Origin: Microbacterium flavum
Lineage (GTDB): Bacteria; Actinomycetota; Actinomycetes; Actinomycetales; Microbacteriaceae
Reading direction: 5' to 3'
Length of the DNA: 64,000 nucleotides
Assembly (NCBI RefSeq): GCF_018717645.1
Contig: NZ_JAFLHG010000001.1
Location: 340,345 to 404,344, forward strand
In this document: positions 45,116-53,329 of the stretch, piece after piece
How positions within the stretch are numbered: position 1 is the first letter of the stretch
Layout of the letters: every line of letters begins with the position of its first letter
Position numbers and translations under genes: made by a program
Notes under the pieces: model-generated
Databases searched by the model: none
Told to the model about the DNA's origin: nothing
What the model saw: the letters and a program-made list of their open reading frames with translations, nothing else

Positions 45116-45880
45116 TCAACGCTTCCGGGAGCGTTCGGCGAGCACCGACCCGGCGACGAGCAGCACGAGGATCACGACGAACTGGAAGATCAGGGAGACG
45201 GTTGCGCCCACAGGTGTGCCGTCAAAGCCGAGAGGGCCAGCGGCCGCGTACGTCGGGCTCGTTCCGAAGTAGCCGGGGAGGATGGCATCGCCGATGACGT
45301 TGAACACAGTGCCGTTCGGCGTCGGGATCGGAATCATCGGGCTGGAAAACACCAGGGCAAACCACACCACCACCGCGACGATCCGTCCCAACGCGGAAGG
45401 CAGAGCCGCGCCGGCGAGTCCGGACAGTGTCATCGCAATCAGCGCCGCAGGCCCGACGACCGTGAGCGTGACCGCGACGGCACCCGGTATTGACCAGGTG
45501 CTGCCGTTGATCGTCTGAACGATCCCCATGACGAGCAAGACGACGAACGACGGCAGGGTAACAACGAGGAACGAACCCAGCACCCTCGCCAGTCGCAGCA
45601 GCACCGGCGCGATCGGGGCGGAGGCTTCCAGCTCATGCACTCCGAGCTTCGCCGGTGTGGTGAAGAAGTCCGCGAATGCCGCGGCGTAAGCGATACCGGT
45701 GAAGATCGCGAGCATCTGCCCGGTGAACGCCAAGTCCTCCACGCCGCCGGTGCCCGGCGCGCTCCGATTGCCGATGGCGATCAGCGCCGCCAGAGCAGTC
45801 AAGGGAATCGTCGTGAACCACAACGCCTTCTGCCGGCGTGCCATCCGCGCATGAACGCGGCACAGACCAACAAGTGTCAT
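45116..45880 (-). CDS. ABC-2-type membrane protein
   Basis: 254-residue integral membrane protein with about six helices (AALIAIGN, AIFTGIAYAAAFADFF, VVTLPSFVVLLVMGIV, IVAVVVWFALVFSS, VSLIFQFVVILVLLVAGSV). No signature for a named family. ATG at 45880 overlaps the stop of the upstream membrane gene; the ATPase gene follows after 10 bp. Likely a permease half of the exporter. Confidence 0.82.
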   Translation of the reverse strand: MTLVGLCRVHARMARRQKALWFTTIPLTALAALIAIGNRSAPGTGGVEDLAFTGQMLAIFTGIAYAAAFADFFTTPAKLGVHELEASAPIAPVLLRLARVLGSFLVVTLPSFVVLLVMGIVQTINGSTWSIPGAVAVTLTVVGPAALIAMTLSGLAGAALPSALGRIVAVVVWFALVFSSPMIPIPTPNGTVFNVIGDAILPGYFGTSPTYAAAGPLGFDGTPVGATVSLIFQFVVILVLLVAGSVLAERSRKR

Positions 45881-46503
45881 GCTGCCGCGACCTTCGCAAT
45901 GTTGGCTTCCGCATCTCCCAGCCGTCGCCACGCGACCAGCAGCATTCCCGCCGCCGCGATCAGCGGGAGGCCCCGCTGCGCAAACAGAGGGAGCACGTAG
46001 GGGTCCCAGATCATCGCCAGGAACATCCACGCAGCGACGACAGCGATCGTCGTTGCCGACACGGTTCCCGCGAACGCGGAAGCGGCCACCGCAACCACGG
46101 CCACGATCAGCACCGCACCTACCGGGACAACGACGCTGATCCATCCCTCATCCCGCGGCCAGACTCGGACCGCGTGCAGCGGAGCGAACATCACCACCGC
46201 GCCGATGACACCCGACACGGCGAGGATCCCGGCACGGACGATCAGGACAAGACGAAACCCGACTGCCGTGGCCTCGTGCAGCTCGATGAGCGGATCACCG
46301 GTGACAGCAACGGCCACACAGACTCCGACACAGATCACAAAGATCTGAGCCGCCCAGCTCACCATCGTCATCGCCTGCACCAGAGGCCACGCCGATCCTG
46401 CGGCACACCCGGCCAGCGCGATCAGGCCACCGACCAGAACCGGTCCCACGACGATGACCCGCCCGACACGGCGCCATTGCGCCCGGATCACTCCACCCCT
46501 CAC
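45877..46503 (-). CDS. Integral membrane protein of the sigma/ABC operon
   Basis: 208-residue protein with about six hydrophobic helices and no soluble domain. Not recognisable by motif. Overlaps the next permease-like gene by ATGA; 73 bp after the anti-sigma-like membrane gene. Probable second permease half or accessory subunit of the ABC transporter. Confidence 0.75.
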   Translation of the reverse strand: MRGGVIRAQWRRVGRVIVVGPVLVGGLIALAGCAAGSAWPLVQAMTMVSWAAQIFVICVGVCVAVAVTGDPLIELHEATAVGFRLVLIVRAGILAVSGVIGAVVMFAPLHAVRVWPRDEGWISVVVPVGAVLIVAVVAVAASAFAGTVSATTIAVVAAWMFLAMIWDPYVLPLFAQRGLPLIAAAGMLLVAWRRLGDAEANIAKVAAA

Positions 46504-46576
46504 GCCCGCTCCCTTCTCGGATGTATCGCCCTACTGAGTCAGTAGCGAGATACCCGCGTCGGGTTCACGGGAGGTT

Positions 46577-47380
46577 TCAGACAGCCGCGACCCCTGCACC
46601 GGCGGCGCGACGCGCAGAGCCGATGGCGACGATCACCAGCAGCAGGCCCGCACCGAGCACACCGGCCGGTGTCAGCGTCTCCCACAACACCCCGGACATC
46701 GCTCCGAGACCGAACGACACCGAAGTTGCCGGCGGCGTCGCCAGCGGGATTAGCACCACGCCGACCACCACACCCACCCAGGGTGCTACCCAGATCGCAA
46801 CGAAGACAACGGCTCCGACGATCACCGCCAAGGGCATCGTCCAACTCGCGATCAGCACGGAAAGGTCGCTCGTGTAGCCCCAGACCCATACAAGACCGGA
46901 AGCAGCGAGGCCGACCAGCGCATCAATCGCGAGCACGACGAACACCCGGGCCATCACCACCACCTGCGGGCCCAATGGCGTCGCGAGTGACAGCGCATCA
47001 GCCTTGGCGGAGGACAGTGCCATGGTGATGGTCACCGCGATGCCGAACAACATCAGCGACGAAAAGCCAGCCACGGCCGCAGGTGCGCTGTGGCTCACCC
47101 CGAAAAAGCGTGCCGCAAGCACGGCCATCGTCGCTGTCACCAAAGCGACCGGCACGACCAGCCACGGCACGATCCGCACCTGCGCCCAGGCGAGCGCACC
47201 CACCAGCCGCGCGCTGCGCCCTGCCGGCCAGCGGCCGACGGCCAGCGGCGAGGGTGACGCAGCGATCCGCCGCTGCACCATCTCGAAATCGGGCACCCCT
47301 GACGTGTACCGAGCCTCCCAATGACCCAGCACCTCTCGGAACGTCTCGTCCTGCCCAGGACCGATGTCACGATCAGACAT
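46577..47380 (-). CDS. Membrane protein with N-terminal anti-sigma-like tail
   Basis: 267-residue protein. A cytoplasmic N-terminus of about 60 residues (ETFREVLGHWEARYTSGVPDFEMVQRRI) of amphipathic helices precedes six to seven membrane helices. It overlaps the ECF sigma gene by 8 nt, the usual position of an anti-sigma factor, and the tail is long enough to clamp a sigma factor. No zinc motif. I infer it is both membrane sensor and anti-sigma factor, possibly also part of the transporter. Confidence 0.68.
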   Translation of the reverse strand: MSDRDIGPGQDETFREVLGHWEARYTSGVPDFEMVQRRIAASPSPLAVGRWPAGRSARLVGALAWAQVRIVPWLVVPVALVTATMAVLAARFFGVSHSAPAAVAGFSSLMLFGIAVTITMALSSAKADALSLATPLGPQVVVMARVFVVLAIDALVGLAASGLVWVWGYTSDLSVLIASWTMPLAVIVGAVVFVAIWVAPWVGVVVGVVLIPLATPPATSVSFGLGAMSGVLWETLTPAGVLGAGLLLVIVAIGSARRAAGAGVAAV

Positions 47381-47948
47381 CCTGCCTCCTCAGTACCTCT
47401 TGCAGCACCCGCCGCGCTCTCGAAATACGACTCTTGACGGTTCCGACCGGAACCCCGACGACAGACGCGATGTCGTCATACGGAAGCTCATGCACCCACG
47501 CCAGACGCACCACTTCCATCAACTCCGCAGGGAGCGCGTCGAGCGAGTCAAGTAGTGCTCGTGTCGCAGCCGCCGAGACAATCAACTCCGCCGGGTTCGG
47601 GTCGTCGGTCGCAAGCTCGTACGCCTCCTCGTCAAGCAGGACCTGTGGGAGCTGCTTCCGTCGCGTATGCACATAGACCTGGCGCTTCGCGATCCCCAAC
47701 AGCCATGTCAGAACGCGGCTGTCTCCCCGGAACGCGCGCGCTGACCGCCAGCACCCCAGCCACACATCCGCACTCACTTCCTCGGCCACACCACGGTCAG
47801 GGGCACGGGCTAGCACGAACCCGAACACGATCGAGCCATACCGCGAATAGAGCGCGGCGAGGGCGCGTTCATCCCCGTCGCCGACCCGAGCGAGCAACTG
47901 CTCGTCCGTGTCGGCTTCAGAACTGGACACCACCACCTCACCCTCCAT
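47373..47948 (-). CDS. ECF-type RNA polymerase sigma factor (ABC operon)
   Basis: About 191 residues with region 2 (ALAALYSRYGSIVFGFVLARAP ... EEVSADVWLGCWRSARAF) and region 4 (LDALPAELMEVVRLAWVHELPYDDIASVV). ATG at 47948 is used; in-frame GTGs at 47939-47933 are alternatives because GGAGGGTGAGG lies inside codons 2-5. First gene of a six-gene operon ending with a DUF2511 lipoprotein, so it likely activates this operon in response to an envelope signal. Confidence 0.9.
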   Translation of the reverse strand: MEGEVVVSSSEADTDEQLLARVGDGDERALAALYSRYGSIVFGFVLARAPDRGVAEEVSADVWLGCWRSARAFRGDSRVLTWLLGIAKRQVYVHTRRKQLPQVLLDEEAYELATDDPNPAELIVSAAATRALLDSLDALPAELMEVVRLAWVHELPYDDIASVVGVPVGTVKSRISRARRVLQEVLRRQDV

Positions 47949-48037
47949 CCCCCTGTTCCCAAGCCGGCCAGATCTGCGAACATGCCCCTCACGAGGTTCG
48001 TAGCAGGGAGCCTCGACGAGGTTCACATGCTCCCGTC

Positions 48038-48676
48038 TTAGCCTCGATTCGGGGTGCGCATGTCGAGCTCGCCGTGGAGGCGCTGGTTGTTCCACCACCA
48101 CACCCATTCGAGGGTCGCGAGCTCGACCTGCTCGACGGTCCGCCACGGTCCGCGCTGACGGATCAGCTCGGTCTTGTAGAGGTTGTTGACCGCCTCTGCC
48201 ATCGCGTTATCAAACGAGTCGCCGACGGTCCCCGTGGAGGGGACCGCGCCGAGCTCGACGATCCGCTCCGTGTAGACCATCGCGGTGTAGTTCGACCCGT
48301 GGTCAGCGTGATGGATGAGCCCGTCGAGCCGGCCGCCGGCGCCCCAGGCGGCCATGTCGAGCGCCTGCAGCGGCAGGATCTCGGATCGCAGCGTGGCGGC
48401 GACGTTCCAGCCGACGATCCGCCTCGAGTAGACGTCGGTGACGAACGCGACGAACGCGAACCCGGACCAGGTGGCGACATACGTCACGTCACACACCCAG
48501 AGCCGTCGCGGCGCCGGCGCGGTGAAGCGACGGTTGACCAGGTCGCTCGGCAGCGCCCCGGTCTTGTCGGAGCGCGTGGTGAATACCCGCTTCGACTTGC
48601 GGACGCCGCGGACCCCGGCGAGCCGCATGAGGCGTTCGGTCTGGTCGCGGCCGATGTCCCAGCCTTGCCGGCGCAT
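48038..48676 (-). pseudogene. IS3-family transposase fragment, cut at both ends
   Basis: About 210 residues of an IS3 orfB: LWVCDVTYVATWSGFAFVAFVTD (first Asp), HHADHGSNY (second Asp), and NLYKTELIRQ with the Glu region. The N-terminal about 60 residues and the end after LDMRTP are missing; no terminal repeats remain. It continues in frame from the antiporter fragment upstream. Confidence 0.88.
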
Positions 48677-49150
48677 CTCATCTTCGACGGGTTCGCTGAC
48701 TTGCACCTCGGTGGCGAGCACCGGGTCGGTGGGGGCAAGAGCTGCCGCGAGGAGCAGGGCGCTGGCAGCTCCGAGTCCGAGTCCGACCCACCCGAGGACC
48801 GCGACGGCGGCGATGGACAGCGGCATGGTGACTGCCAGGAGCCGCCAAGTGGTGGACCATGTTCGCCAGCGCAACGGCCGGTTAATGGCGAGGCCTGCGC
48901 CCATGAGGGAGACCAGGACGCAGATCTCCGTCAGATGCAGGGTGACGTCAGGGTGTTCGCTCGGGTGTGGGTCGGGGAGGTCGGGGATAAGGGCAAACAC
49001 AATGATCCCCGCGGCGAGAAACACCATGGGGATCGAGATTGGGAGTTTGCCGAGCAGTCGGGGCAGGAGCGCCGCGGCCAGGGTCATCACGCCGATCGCG
49101 GCGAACAGGAGGGTGTCGTCGGTGAATTCCAACGCCGCTACGGGAATCAC
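48677..49150 (-). pseudogene. Cation/proton antiporter (CPA1), N-terminal fragment
   Basis: 158 residues of an NhaP-type antiporter: EFTDDTLLFAAIGVMTLAAALLPR, several helices and ALAPTDPVLATEVQV, the conserved TDP before the ion-binding core. The remaining about 350 residues are replaced in frame by an IS3 fragment after ProValGluAspGlu, so no working transporter is expected. It starts 16 bp after the small Asp23-like gene, so it once belonged to that sigma operon. Confidence 0.88.
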
Positions 49151-49165
49151 GTGGTGGAGCTCGCG

Positions 49166-49510
49166 TCAGGCAATGCGAGAGATCTGGACGTTTACAGTCG
49201 CATTGTGGCCCTCGGGGATGCGGGAAAGGAGGGCCTCGGCAGCCCGTGCGGCGGCTTCGGGGGCGGGGGTATTGAGGTGGGTGCCGATGCGGGCTGTGAG
49301 GGTGTGGGCAGTGCCATCGCTGCGTACATCGACCCGGTTGAAGCGGCTCGGTTTCCCTGTGATCAGTGCGGTAACCAGCTGGGGCGCCTGGGTGAGCGTT
49401 GCTGCGAGAGGGTAGATGTCGATGACGCTGTCGATTTCGAGTACTGCGGCGGTGAGGGTGTCGGGGTCCAGTGCGTCAGAGGGGAGGGGGATGTCGATGT
49501 CGCTGCTCAT
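49166..49510 (-). CDS. Small Asp23-associated protein
   Basis: 114-residue soluble protein ending in TARIGTHLNTPAPEAAARAAEALLSRIPEGHNATVNVQISRIA-type sequence, which resembles the beta-alpha-beta end of Asp23/Gls24 proteins. No signal or membrane helix. Overlaps the ZAS-Asp23 gene by ATGA. Likely a partner in the envelope-stress module; exact role unknown. Confidence 0.65.
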   Translation of the reverse strand: MSSDIDIPLPSDALDPDTLTAAVLEIDSVIDIYPLAATLTQAPQLVTALITGKPSRFNRVDVRSDGTAHTLTARIGTHLNTPAPEAAARAAEALLSRIPEGHNATVNVQISRIA

Positions 49511-50112
49511 GGCATCTCCTGAGTGGGGGTGTCGTCGTGTCCGTGGATGTCTTCGATGGTGACGTCGACCGCGGTGACGTTGAGGTGGGTGTGTTCGGTG
49601 AGGGCGTTGTAGATGCGTTGCCGGACATCGTGCGCGGTGGGAGTCATTGGGGTGCCCCAGGCGATGCTGAGTGTGACGTTGATGGTGACGGGTGCGCCGA
49701 GTTGTTCGGCATCACCGTCGATCTGGCATTTGCCGATGACGGTGCCGGGGATCTGGTCGGCGACGGAGCGTAGCAGCGCCCGCACGGCACCTTCGGTGAT
49801 GCTGAGTTGCGCGCGCGGGTCGGGGTGACGCAAAGGGAGGGAACGTCCTGCGCGGACGTCGTTGTGAATGTTGGTCAAGATCGCGTCCAGCCATCCCGAC
49901 GGGGGTGGGGGCAGGTGGGCGGCGTCGTCGAGGAGGAGATCGCGGGAGAGTTGGGCGACTTGATCGAGGGCGTGGAGGGCGTTGAGGCATTCCGGGCAGG
50001 TCTCGATGGTCGGGTCGTAGGGGATCCGGTCCATGGCGAGATAGTCGCTGAGCTGCTCGATGGTCTTCCCGCAGTCCAGTTCGCGGATAGTGCTGTTGTC
50101 GGTCACCGCCAT
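49507..50112 (-). CDS. Anti-sigma-like (ZAS) Cys domain fused to Asp23/Gls24 domain
   Basis: 201 residues. The N-terminus LDCGKTIEQLSDYLAMD ... TCPECLNAL (about 13-45) follows the zinc-binding anti-sigma layout, with the His before CxxC replaced by Thr. A Pro-rich linker and a helix lead to an Asp23/Gls24 domain (LSITEGAVRALLRSVADQIPG; LNVTAVDVTIEDI) at about 105-195. The gene overlaps the ECF sigma gene by 10 nt, so it is its probable anti-sigma factor, with Asp23 as sensor or docking part. ATG at 50112; GTG at 50106 also possible. Confidence 0.8.
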   Translation of the reverse strand: MAVTDNSTIRELDCGKTIEQLSDYLAMDRIPYDPTIETCPECLNALHALDQVAQLSRDLLLDDAAHLPPPPSGWLDAILTNIHNDVRAGRSLPLRHPDPRAQLSITEGAVRALLRSVADQIPGTVIGKCQIDGDAEQLGAPVTINVTLSIAWGTPMTPTAHDVRQRIYNALTEHTHLNVTAVDVTIEDIHGHDDTPTQEMP

Positions 50113-50675
50113 CCCTCCATCTGCGCGTGGATGCTCGCGCGGGCTCTGGCTAGTTTGCCTCGAACGGTCGATCGAGGGATGTCGAGTTCTTGGGCGATGT
50201 CGTCGTAGCTGAGTTCTCCAACTTCGCGGAGGAGCCAACAGCGTCTCTCTTGGTCGGGGAGGCTGTCCAGGGCCTCAGCTAACGCCGTCAATTGCGCGTT
50301 GCGGACGGCGACGGTTTCTGGCTCCATTGTGGAGGGGTATGCCGCGTCCAGGATGGGGAGCGGCTCGGTGGGGGGCCTGTGTCGGAGGTGGGCGAATGCG
50401 TGTCTGCTGGCGACGCGCATCAGCCAGGGTTTAACCGCGGCGGGGTCGCGCAGCTCGGGTAGCCGCTGCCAGGCGGTGTAGAACGCTTCCTGGGTGACGT
50501 CGTCCGCGTCGATGAGGGATCCCACGATCCGTGCCACGTAGGCCCGGACCAGGGACCCGTGCCGGAGGATGAGGGCTTTGAACGCGTCCGCGTCCCCTGC
50601 GATGGCCCGTTCGGCGAGAATCTCGTCGGATACCTCGGCCAGGTCGGGGGAGGGGATGTCGCGCCGTGTACCCAT
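50103..50675 (-). CDS. ECF-type sigma factor (Asp23 module)
   Basis: 190-residue sigma factor: region 2 (AFKALILRHGSLVRAYVARIVGSLIDADDVTQEAFYTAW) and region 4 (LDSLPDQERRCWLLREVGELSYDDIAQEL). Heads an operon with the ZAS-Asp23 fusion, a small Asp23-like gene and the broken antiporter. It is divergent from the large Asp23 operon, whose promoter it may read. Confidence 0.92.
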   Translation of the reverse strand: MGTRRDIPSPDLAEVSDEILAERAIAGDADAFKALILRHGSLVRAYVARIVGSLIDADDVTQEAFYTAWQRLPELRDPAAVKPWLMRVASRHAFAHLRHRPPTEPLPILDAAYPSTMEPETVAVRNAQLTALAEALDSLPDQERRCWLLREVGELSYDDIAQELDIPRSTVRGKLARARASIHAQMEGWR

Positions 50676-50812
50676 GTCGCAAAATTTCTTTCAACGAATT
50701 TGTGACGAATGTGCCCGGAGGCGACTCTTACATTGTAAGCGCGAGAATATCGCTCTTGCGTAGCGGCCGACCAGGTCGGTGCGTACCCCGTCACTACCGT
50801 TAGAGGATTCTC
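50676..50812. promoter_or_regulatory. Divergent promoter region of the sigma and Asp23 operons
   Basis: 137 bp, much more AT-rich near 50690-50710 than the genes on either side. It contains a 13-bp palindrome CTTACATTGTAAG (50727-50739), whose TTACnnnGTAA core recurs before the TetR gene at 60861-60871. A near-direct repeat CGAATTTGTGA / CGAATGTG lies next to the sigma gene. No sure -35/-10 pair for an ECF sigma could be assigned by eye. Confidence 0.5.
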
Positions 50813-51298
50813 ATGGCTGAAGACCTGAACCCCACCACCCCGACCACCCCCACTGCCCCCAAGCCGGCCACCGGCTCCCGGGTCGACCGCTCGTTCGCTC
50901 CCCGCCCGGCCGGTGACGAGTCTGCCGCCGGAACCACCACGATCGCCGATGGTGTCGTGGCCAAGGTCGCTGGCATCGCTGCTCGTGAGGTTCCTGGCGT
51001 GTATGCGCTCGGTGGCGGTGGAGCCCGCGCGCTCGGCGTGATCCGCAACGTCGTGAACGCGGACGACAAGTCCCAGGGTGTCAAGGTCGAGGTCGGCGAG
51101 ACGCAGGCCGCCGCTGACATCACCATCGTCGTGGAGTACCCGATGCCCGTCCAGGACGTCGCCTCCAACGTGCGCGCCGCCGTTGCCGGGGCGATCAGCT
51201 CGCTGGTCGGACTCGAGGTCGTCGAGGTCAACGTCGAGGTCAACGACGTGCACCTGCCCTCGGACGACAAGAACGAGGAAGAGTCGCGCGTCTCATGA
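50813..51298 (+). CDS. Asp23/Gls24 envelope stress protein
   Basis: 161 residues. A disordered Pro/Thr N-terminus (about 1-40) precedes the Asp23 domain: TIADGVVAKVAGIAAREVPGVYALGGG, ADITIVVEYPMPVQDVASNVRAAV and VVEVNVEVNDVHLP. Cytoplasmic protein that in Staphylococcus lines the membrane via AmaP. First gene of a run of overlapping genes that encode the other Asp23 proteins and AmaP-like anchors. Confidence 0.93.
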   Translation: MAEDLNPTTPTTPTAPKPATGSRVDRSFAPRPAGDESAAGTTTIADGVVAKVAGIAAREVPGVYALGGGGARALGVIRNVVNADDKSQGVKVEVGETQAAADITIVVEYPMPVQDVASNVRAAVAGAISSLVGLEVVEVNVEVNDVHLPSDDKNEEESRVS

Positions 51299-51483
51299 GC
51301 CCGACCGTGACCGGCGCCCTGCTGGGCGTCATCCTTGCCGTATCGATCCTGCTGTTCGGGTTCTGGGGATTCCTCCTGGTCGCCCTGTTCATGGGGATCG
51401 GGGCGCTCGTGGGCCGGGTGGTGTCGGGCAAGCTCGACGTGCGTGGCCTTGTGAGCGCGTTCTCCGGTCGGCGCACCTCGTAA
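51295..51483 (+). CDS. DUF2273-type small membrane protein
   Basis: 62 residues, mostly two hydrophobic helices (GALLGVILAVSILLFGFWG; LVALFMGIGALVGRVVSG) and a basic tail. DUF2273 proteins accompany Asp23 and AmaP in envelope-stress operons. Overlaps both neighbours (ATGA, TAATG). Confidence 0.85.
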   Translation: MSPTVTGALLGVILAVSILLFGFWGFLLVALFMGIGALVGRVVSGKLDVRGLVSAFSGRRTS

Positions 51484-51890
51484 TGGTCGCGGCAGGAGCC
51501 GGTCACCCCGGCGTAGACCCTCAGCGGGTCCCCGCCGGGGCGGCCCCGGCCGGGCAGTCCTACCCCGGCCGCATCACCGTCAAAGACCGCGTCTTGGTGA
51601 AGATCGCCGAAGAGACCACTGCGGCCACCCTGAAGGTGGACCGCGGCGACGTGAACGTGGACGTCGCCGAAGCACGGGGTGGGATGGCCGTGACCATCCG
51701 CACCCCTCTCCCGGTCCCCAACCTGGAGGACACCAATGCGATCCGCGCCGGCACTCCGGTCCTGGACCGTGTGGCGCGGGTTCAAGAGCAGCTGCGGGAC
51801 CGGATCGGACACATCGCCGGACGCGAGGTCACCCGGGTGAATGTCACCATCACCGGCGCCGTCATCGCCGAGCAGAAACGAGTGAGATGA
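51483..51890 (+). CDS. Asp23/Gls24 family protein, second copy
   Basis: 135 residues with Asp23-like order: ITVKDRVLVKIAEETTAATL, a beta segment GGMAVTIRTPLPVPN, and helix plus strand HIAGREVTRVNVTITGAVI. Divergent from the first copy, so likely a heteromeric partner. Starts on the TAATG overlap after the DUF2273 gene. Confidence 0.85.
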   Translation: MVAAGAGHPGVDPQRVPAGAAPAGQSYPGRITVKDRVLVKIAEETTAATLKVDRGDVNVDVAEARGGMAVTIRTPLPVPNLEDTNAIRAGTPVLDRVARVQEQLRDRIGHIAGREVTRVNVTITGAVIAEQKRVR

Positions 51891-52471
51891 GCACCCCCGC
51901 CTTCCGGCGCGTCCTGCGCCGGGAATCCCATTCCCCCCGCACCGTCGCGATGATCATCGCCGTGGTGCTGATGATCCTGGTGCTCGCCTACCTGGGCACC
52001 GAGATCGTCCTGTATCTCCTCGCTCAGCCCGCGCTGCTTCTTGGCCCCGCCGCGCAAGCCGGATTCCTTATCGGGCTGCCTACCGAACGCCCCGGGTGGA
52101 TCATCATCCTCGCCGGTGTCGTTCTGGCGATCATCGGGTTCGTGTTCCTGTTCCTCGCCCTCGCCCCCGGTCGCCTCTCCAAGCACCAGATGCAGTTCGG
52201 GGAACGGGCAGTACTGGTGGACAACGGGGTCATCGCCGCTTCGGTGGCACAGCACCTCAGCGAAGAGACCGGACTTTCCAGAGACGACATCACCGTCGGC
52301 GTGTCCCACCGCACGGTCGATGTCACCCTCCGCCCCGGCCTGGGCATCCCGCTGGACGAGTCGCCGCTGAAGTCCATCGTGCAAGCCGAGGTGGACAGCT
52401 ACGAGCTCACCCCATCGCTGAAACCCCGCGTCCGCGTGCAGCGCCCCACACAGAACGAGGATGAGCAATGA
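51887..52471 (+). CDS. DUF6286-type membrane protein of the Asp23 operon
   Basis: 194 residues: two membrane helices (AMIIAVVLMILVLAYLGTEIV; GWIIILAGVVLAIIGFVFLFL) and a C-terminal cytoplasmic domain of about 85 residues (VIAASVAQHLSEETGLSRDDITVGV). Topology like AmaP, a membrane platform for Asp23. ATGA overlaps on both sides. Confidence 0.8.
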   Translation: MSTPAFRRVLRRESHSPRTVAMIIAVVLMILVLAYLGTEIVLYLLAQPALLLGPAAQAGFLIGLPTERPGWIIILAGVVLAIIGFVFLFLALAPGRLSKHQMQFGERAVLVDNGVIAASVAQHLSEETGLSRDDITVGVSHRTVDVTLRPGLGIPLDESPLKSIVQAEVDSYELTPSLKPRVRVQRPTQNEDEQ

Positions 52472-53082
52472 ACCGCACCAACCGTGCCCTGAACAGGATC
52501 GTCCTGTTCATCGTGGGGCTCCTCTTCCTCGCCATCGGCGCCGTGCTGGTCATCATCATTGCCTGGCCTGCTGCGACCGAGTACTGGACCGGGGCGACAG
52601 AGGCCGGCCAGTCCTGGCTGGAGGGTGCGGTGGATCAGACGCTGATCGGTGCGACCGCGATCAGTTGGATCGCGATTGCCGCTCTGGTGCTCATCGTGTT
52701 CCTGGTGATTCTGCTGATCGTGGCCCTTACTCGCATCGGCGGGGGCCGCACCCACACGGTGCTGCGCTCCACCGGCTCACAGTCCCCCCTGGGACGGGTA
52801 ACGGTGCAGGAATCGTTCGTGTCCGACGCGCTGAAGCATTCTCTGGATCAGCGGGACGAGATCTTGTTCTCTTCCGTCACTGCCAACGACATCCGCAAGC
52901 AGCCGGTGATGCACATCAGCGTCACCCCCAGGCAGAACACCTCACCCCGACAGGTCGTGAAGGACGTGGACCACCTGGTCACCAACCTCGCCACCCTCAC
53001 CGGAAAAGACACCCCTACCTACATCTCGGTGCACTCCGGGCTGCGCGCGAAACTCGCGCACGACGAGCGCCGCCTCACCTGA
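52468..53082 (+). CDS. AmaP-like alkaline-shock membrane anchor
   Basis: 204 residues: two membrane helices (IVLFIVGLLFLAIGAVLVIIIA; IAIAALVLIVFLVILLIVAL) and a cytoplasmic domain of about 110 residues (VTVQESFVSDALKHSLDQRDEI; PTYISVHSGLRAKLA). Matches the AmaP arrangement that tethers Asp23 to the membrane. Last of the tightly overlapping genes. Confidence 0.82.
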   Translation: MNRTNRALNRIVLFIVGLLFLAIGAVLVIIIAWPAATEYWTGATEAGQSWLEGAVDQTLIGATAISWIAIAALVLIVFLVILLIVALTRIGGGRTHTVLRSTGSQSPLGRVTVQESFVSDALKHSLDQRDEILFSSVTANDIRKQPVMHISVTPRQNTSPRQVVKDVDHLVTNLATLTGKDTPTYISVHSGLRAKLAHDERRLT

Positions 53083-53107
53083 CCCCGGCGCTGGAAGGAG
53101 AAGCACG

Positions 53108-53293
53108 ATGCCCTATCTGCGCATCCTGATCGTCGCAGCCATCGCGTTCGGCGCGTATACCTTTGGCGCCCGCGCCGGACGAGGCCGTTACCGCACCATC
53201 AAGAAGAACGCGAAGAAGGCGTGGAACGCTCCCGGTATGCGTTCGGCACGCCGCACAGCCCGCGCCACGAGCAAACGAGGCACCGGAAACTGA
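53108..53293 (+). CDS. Small membrane protein with basic tail
   Basis: 61 residues: one N-terminal helix (LRILIVAAIAFGAYTFGARAG) followed by a strongly basic tail (KKNAKKAW ... RRTARATSKRG). AAGGAGAAG before the ATG. No family recognised; the tail may touch the membrane surface or nucleic acid. Part of the stress-gene row. Confidence 0.72.
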   Translation: MPYLRILIVAAIAFGAYTFGARAGRGRYRTIKKNAKKAWNAPGMRSARRTARATSKRGTGN

Positions 53294-53329
53294 CTCGCGC
53301 TCTCACCAAATAGACAGGCAGGACAAAAC

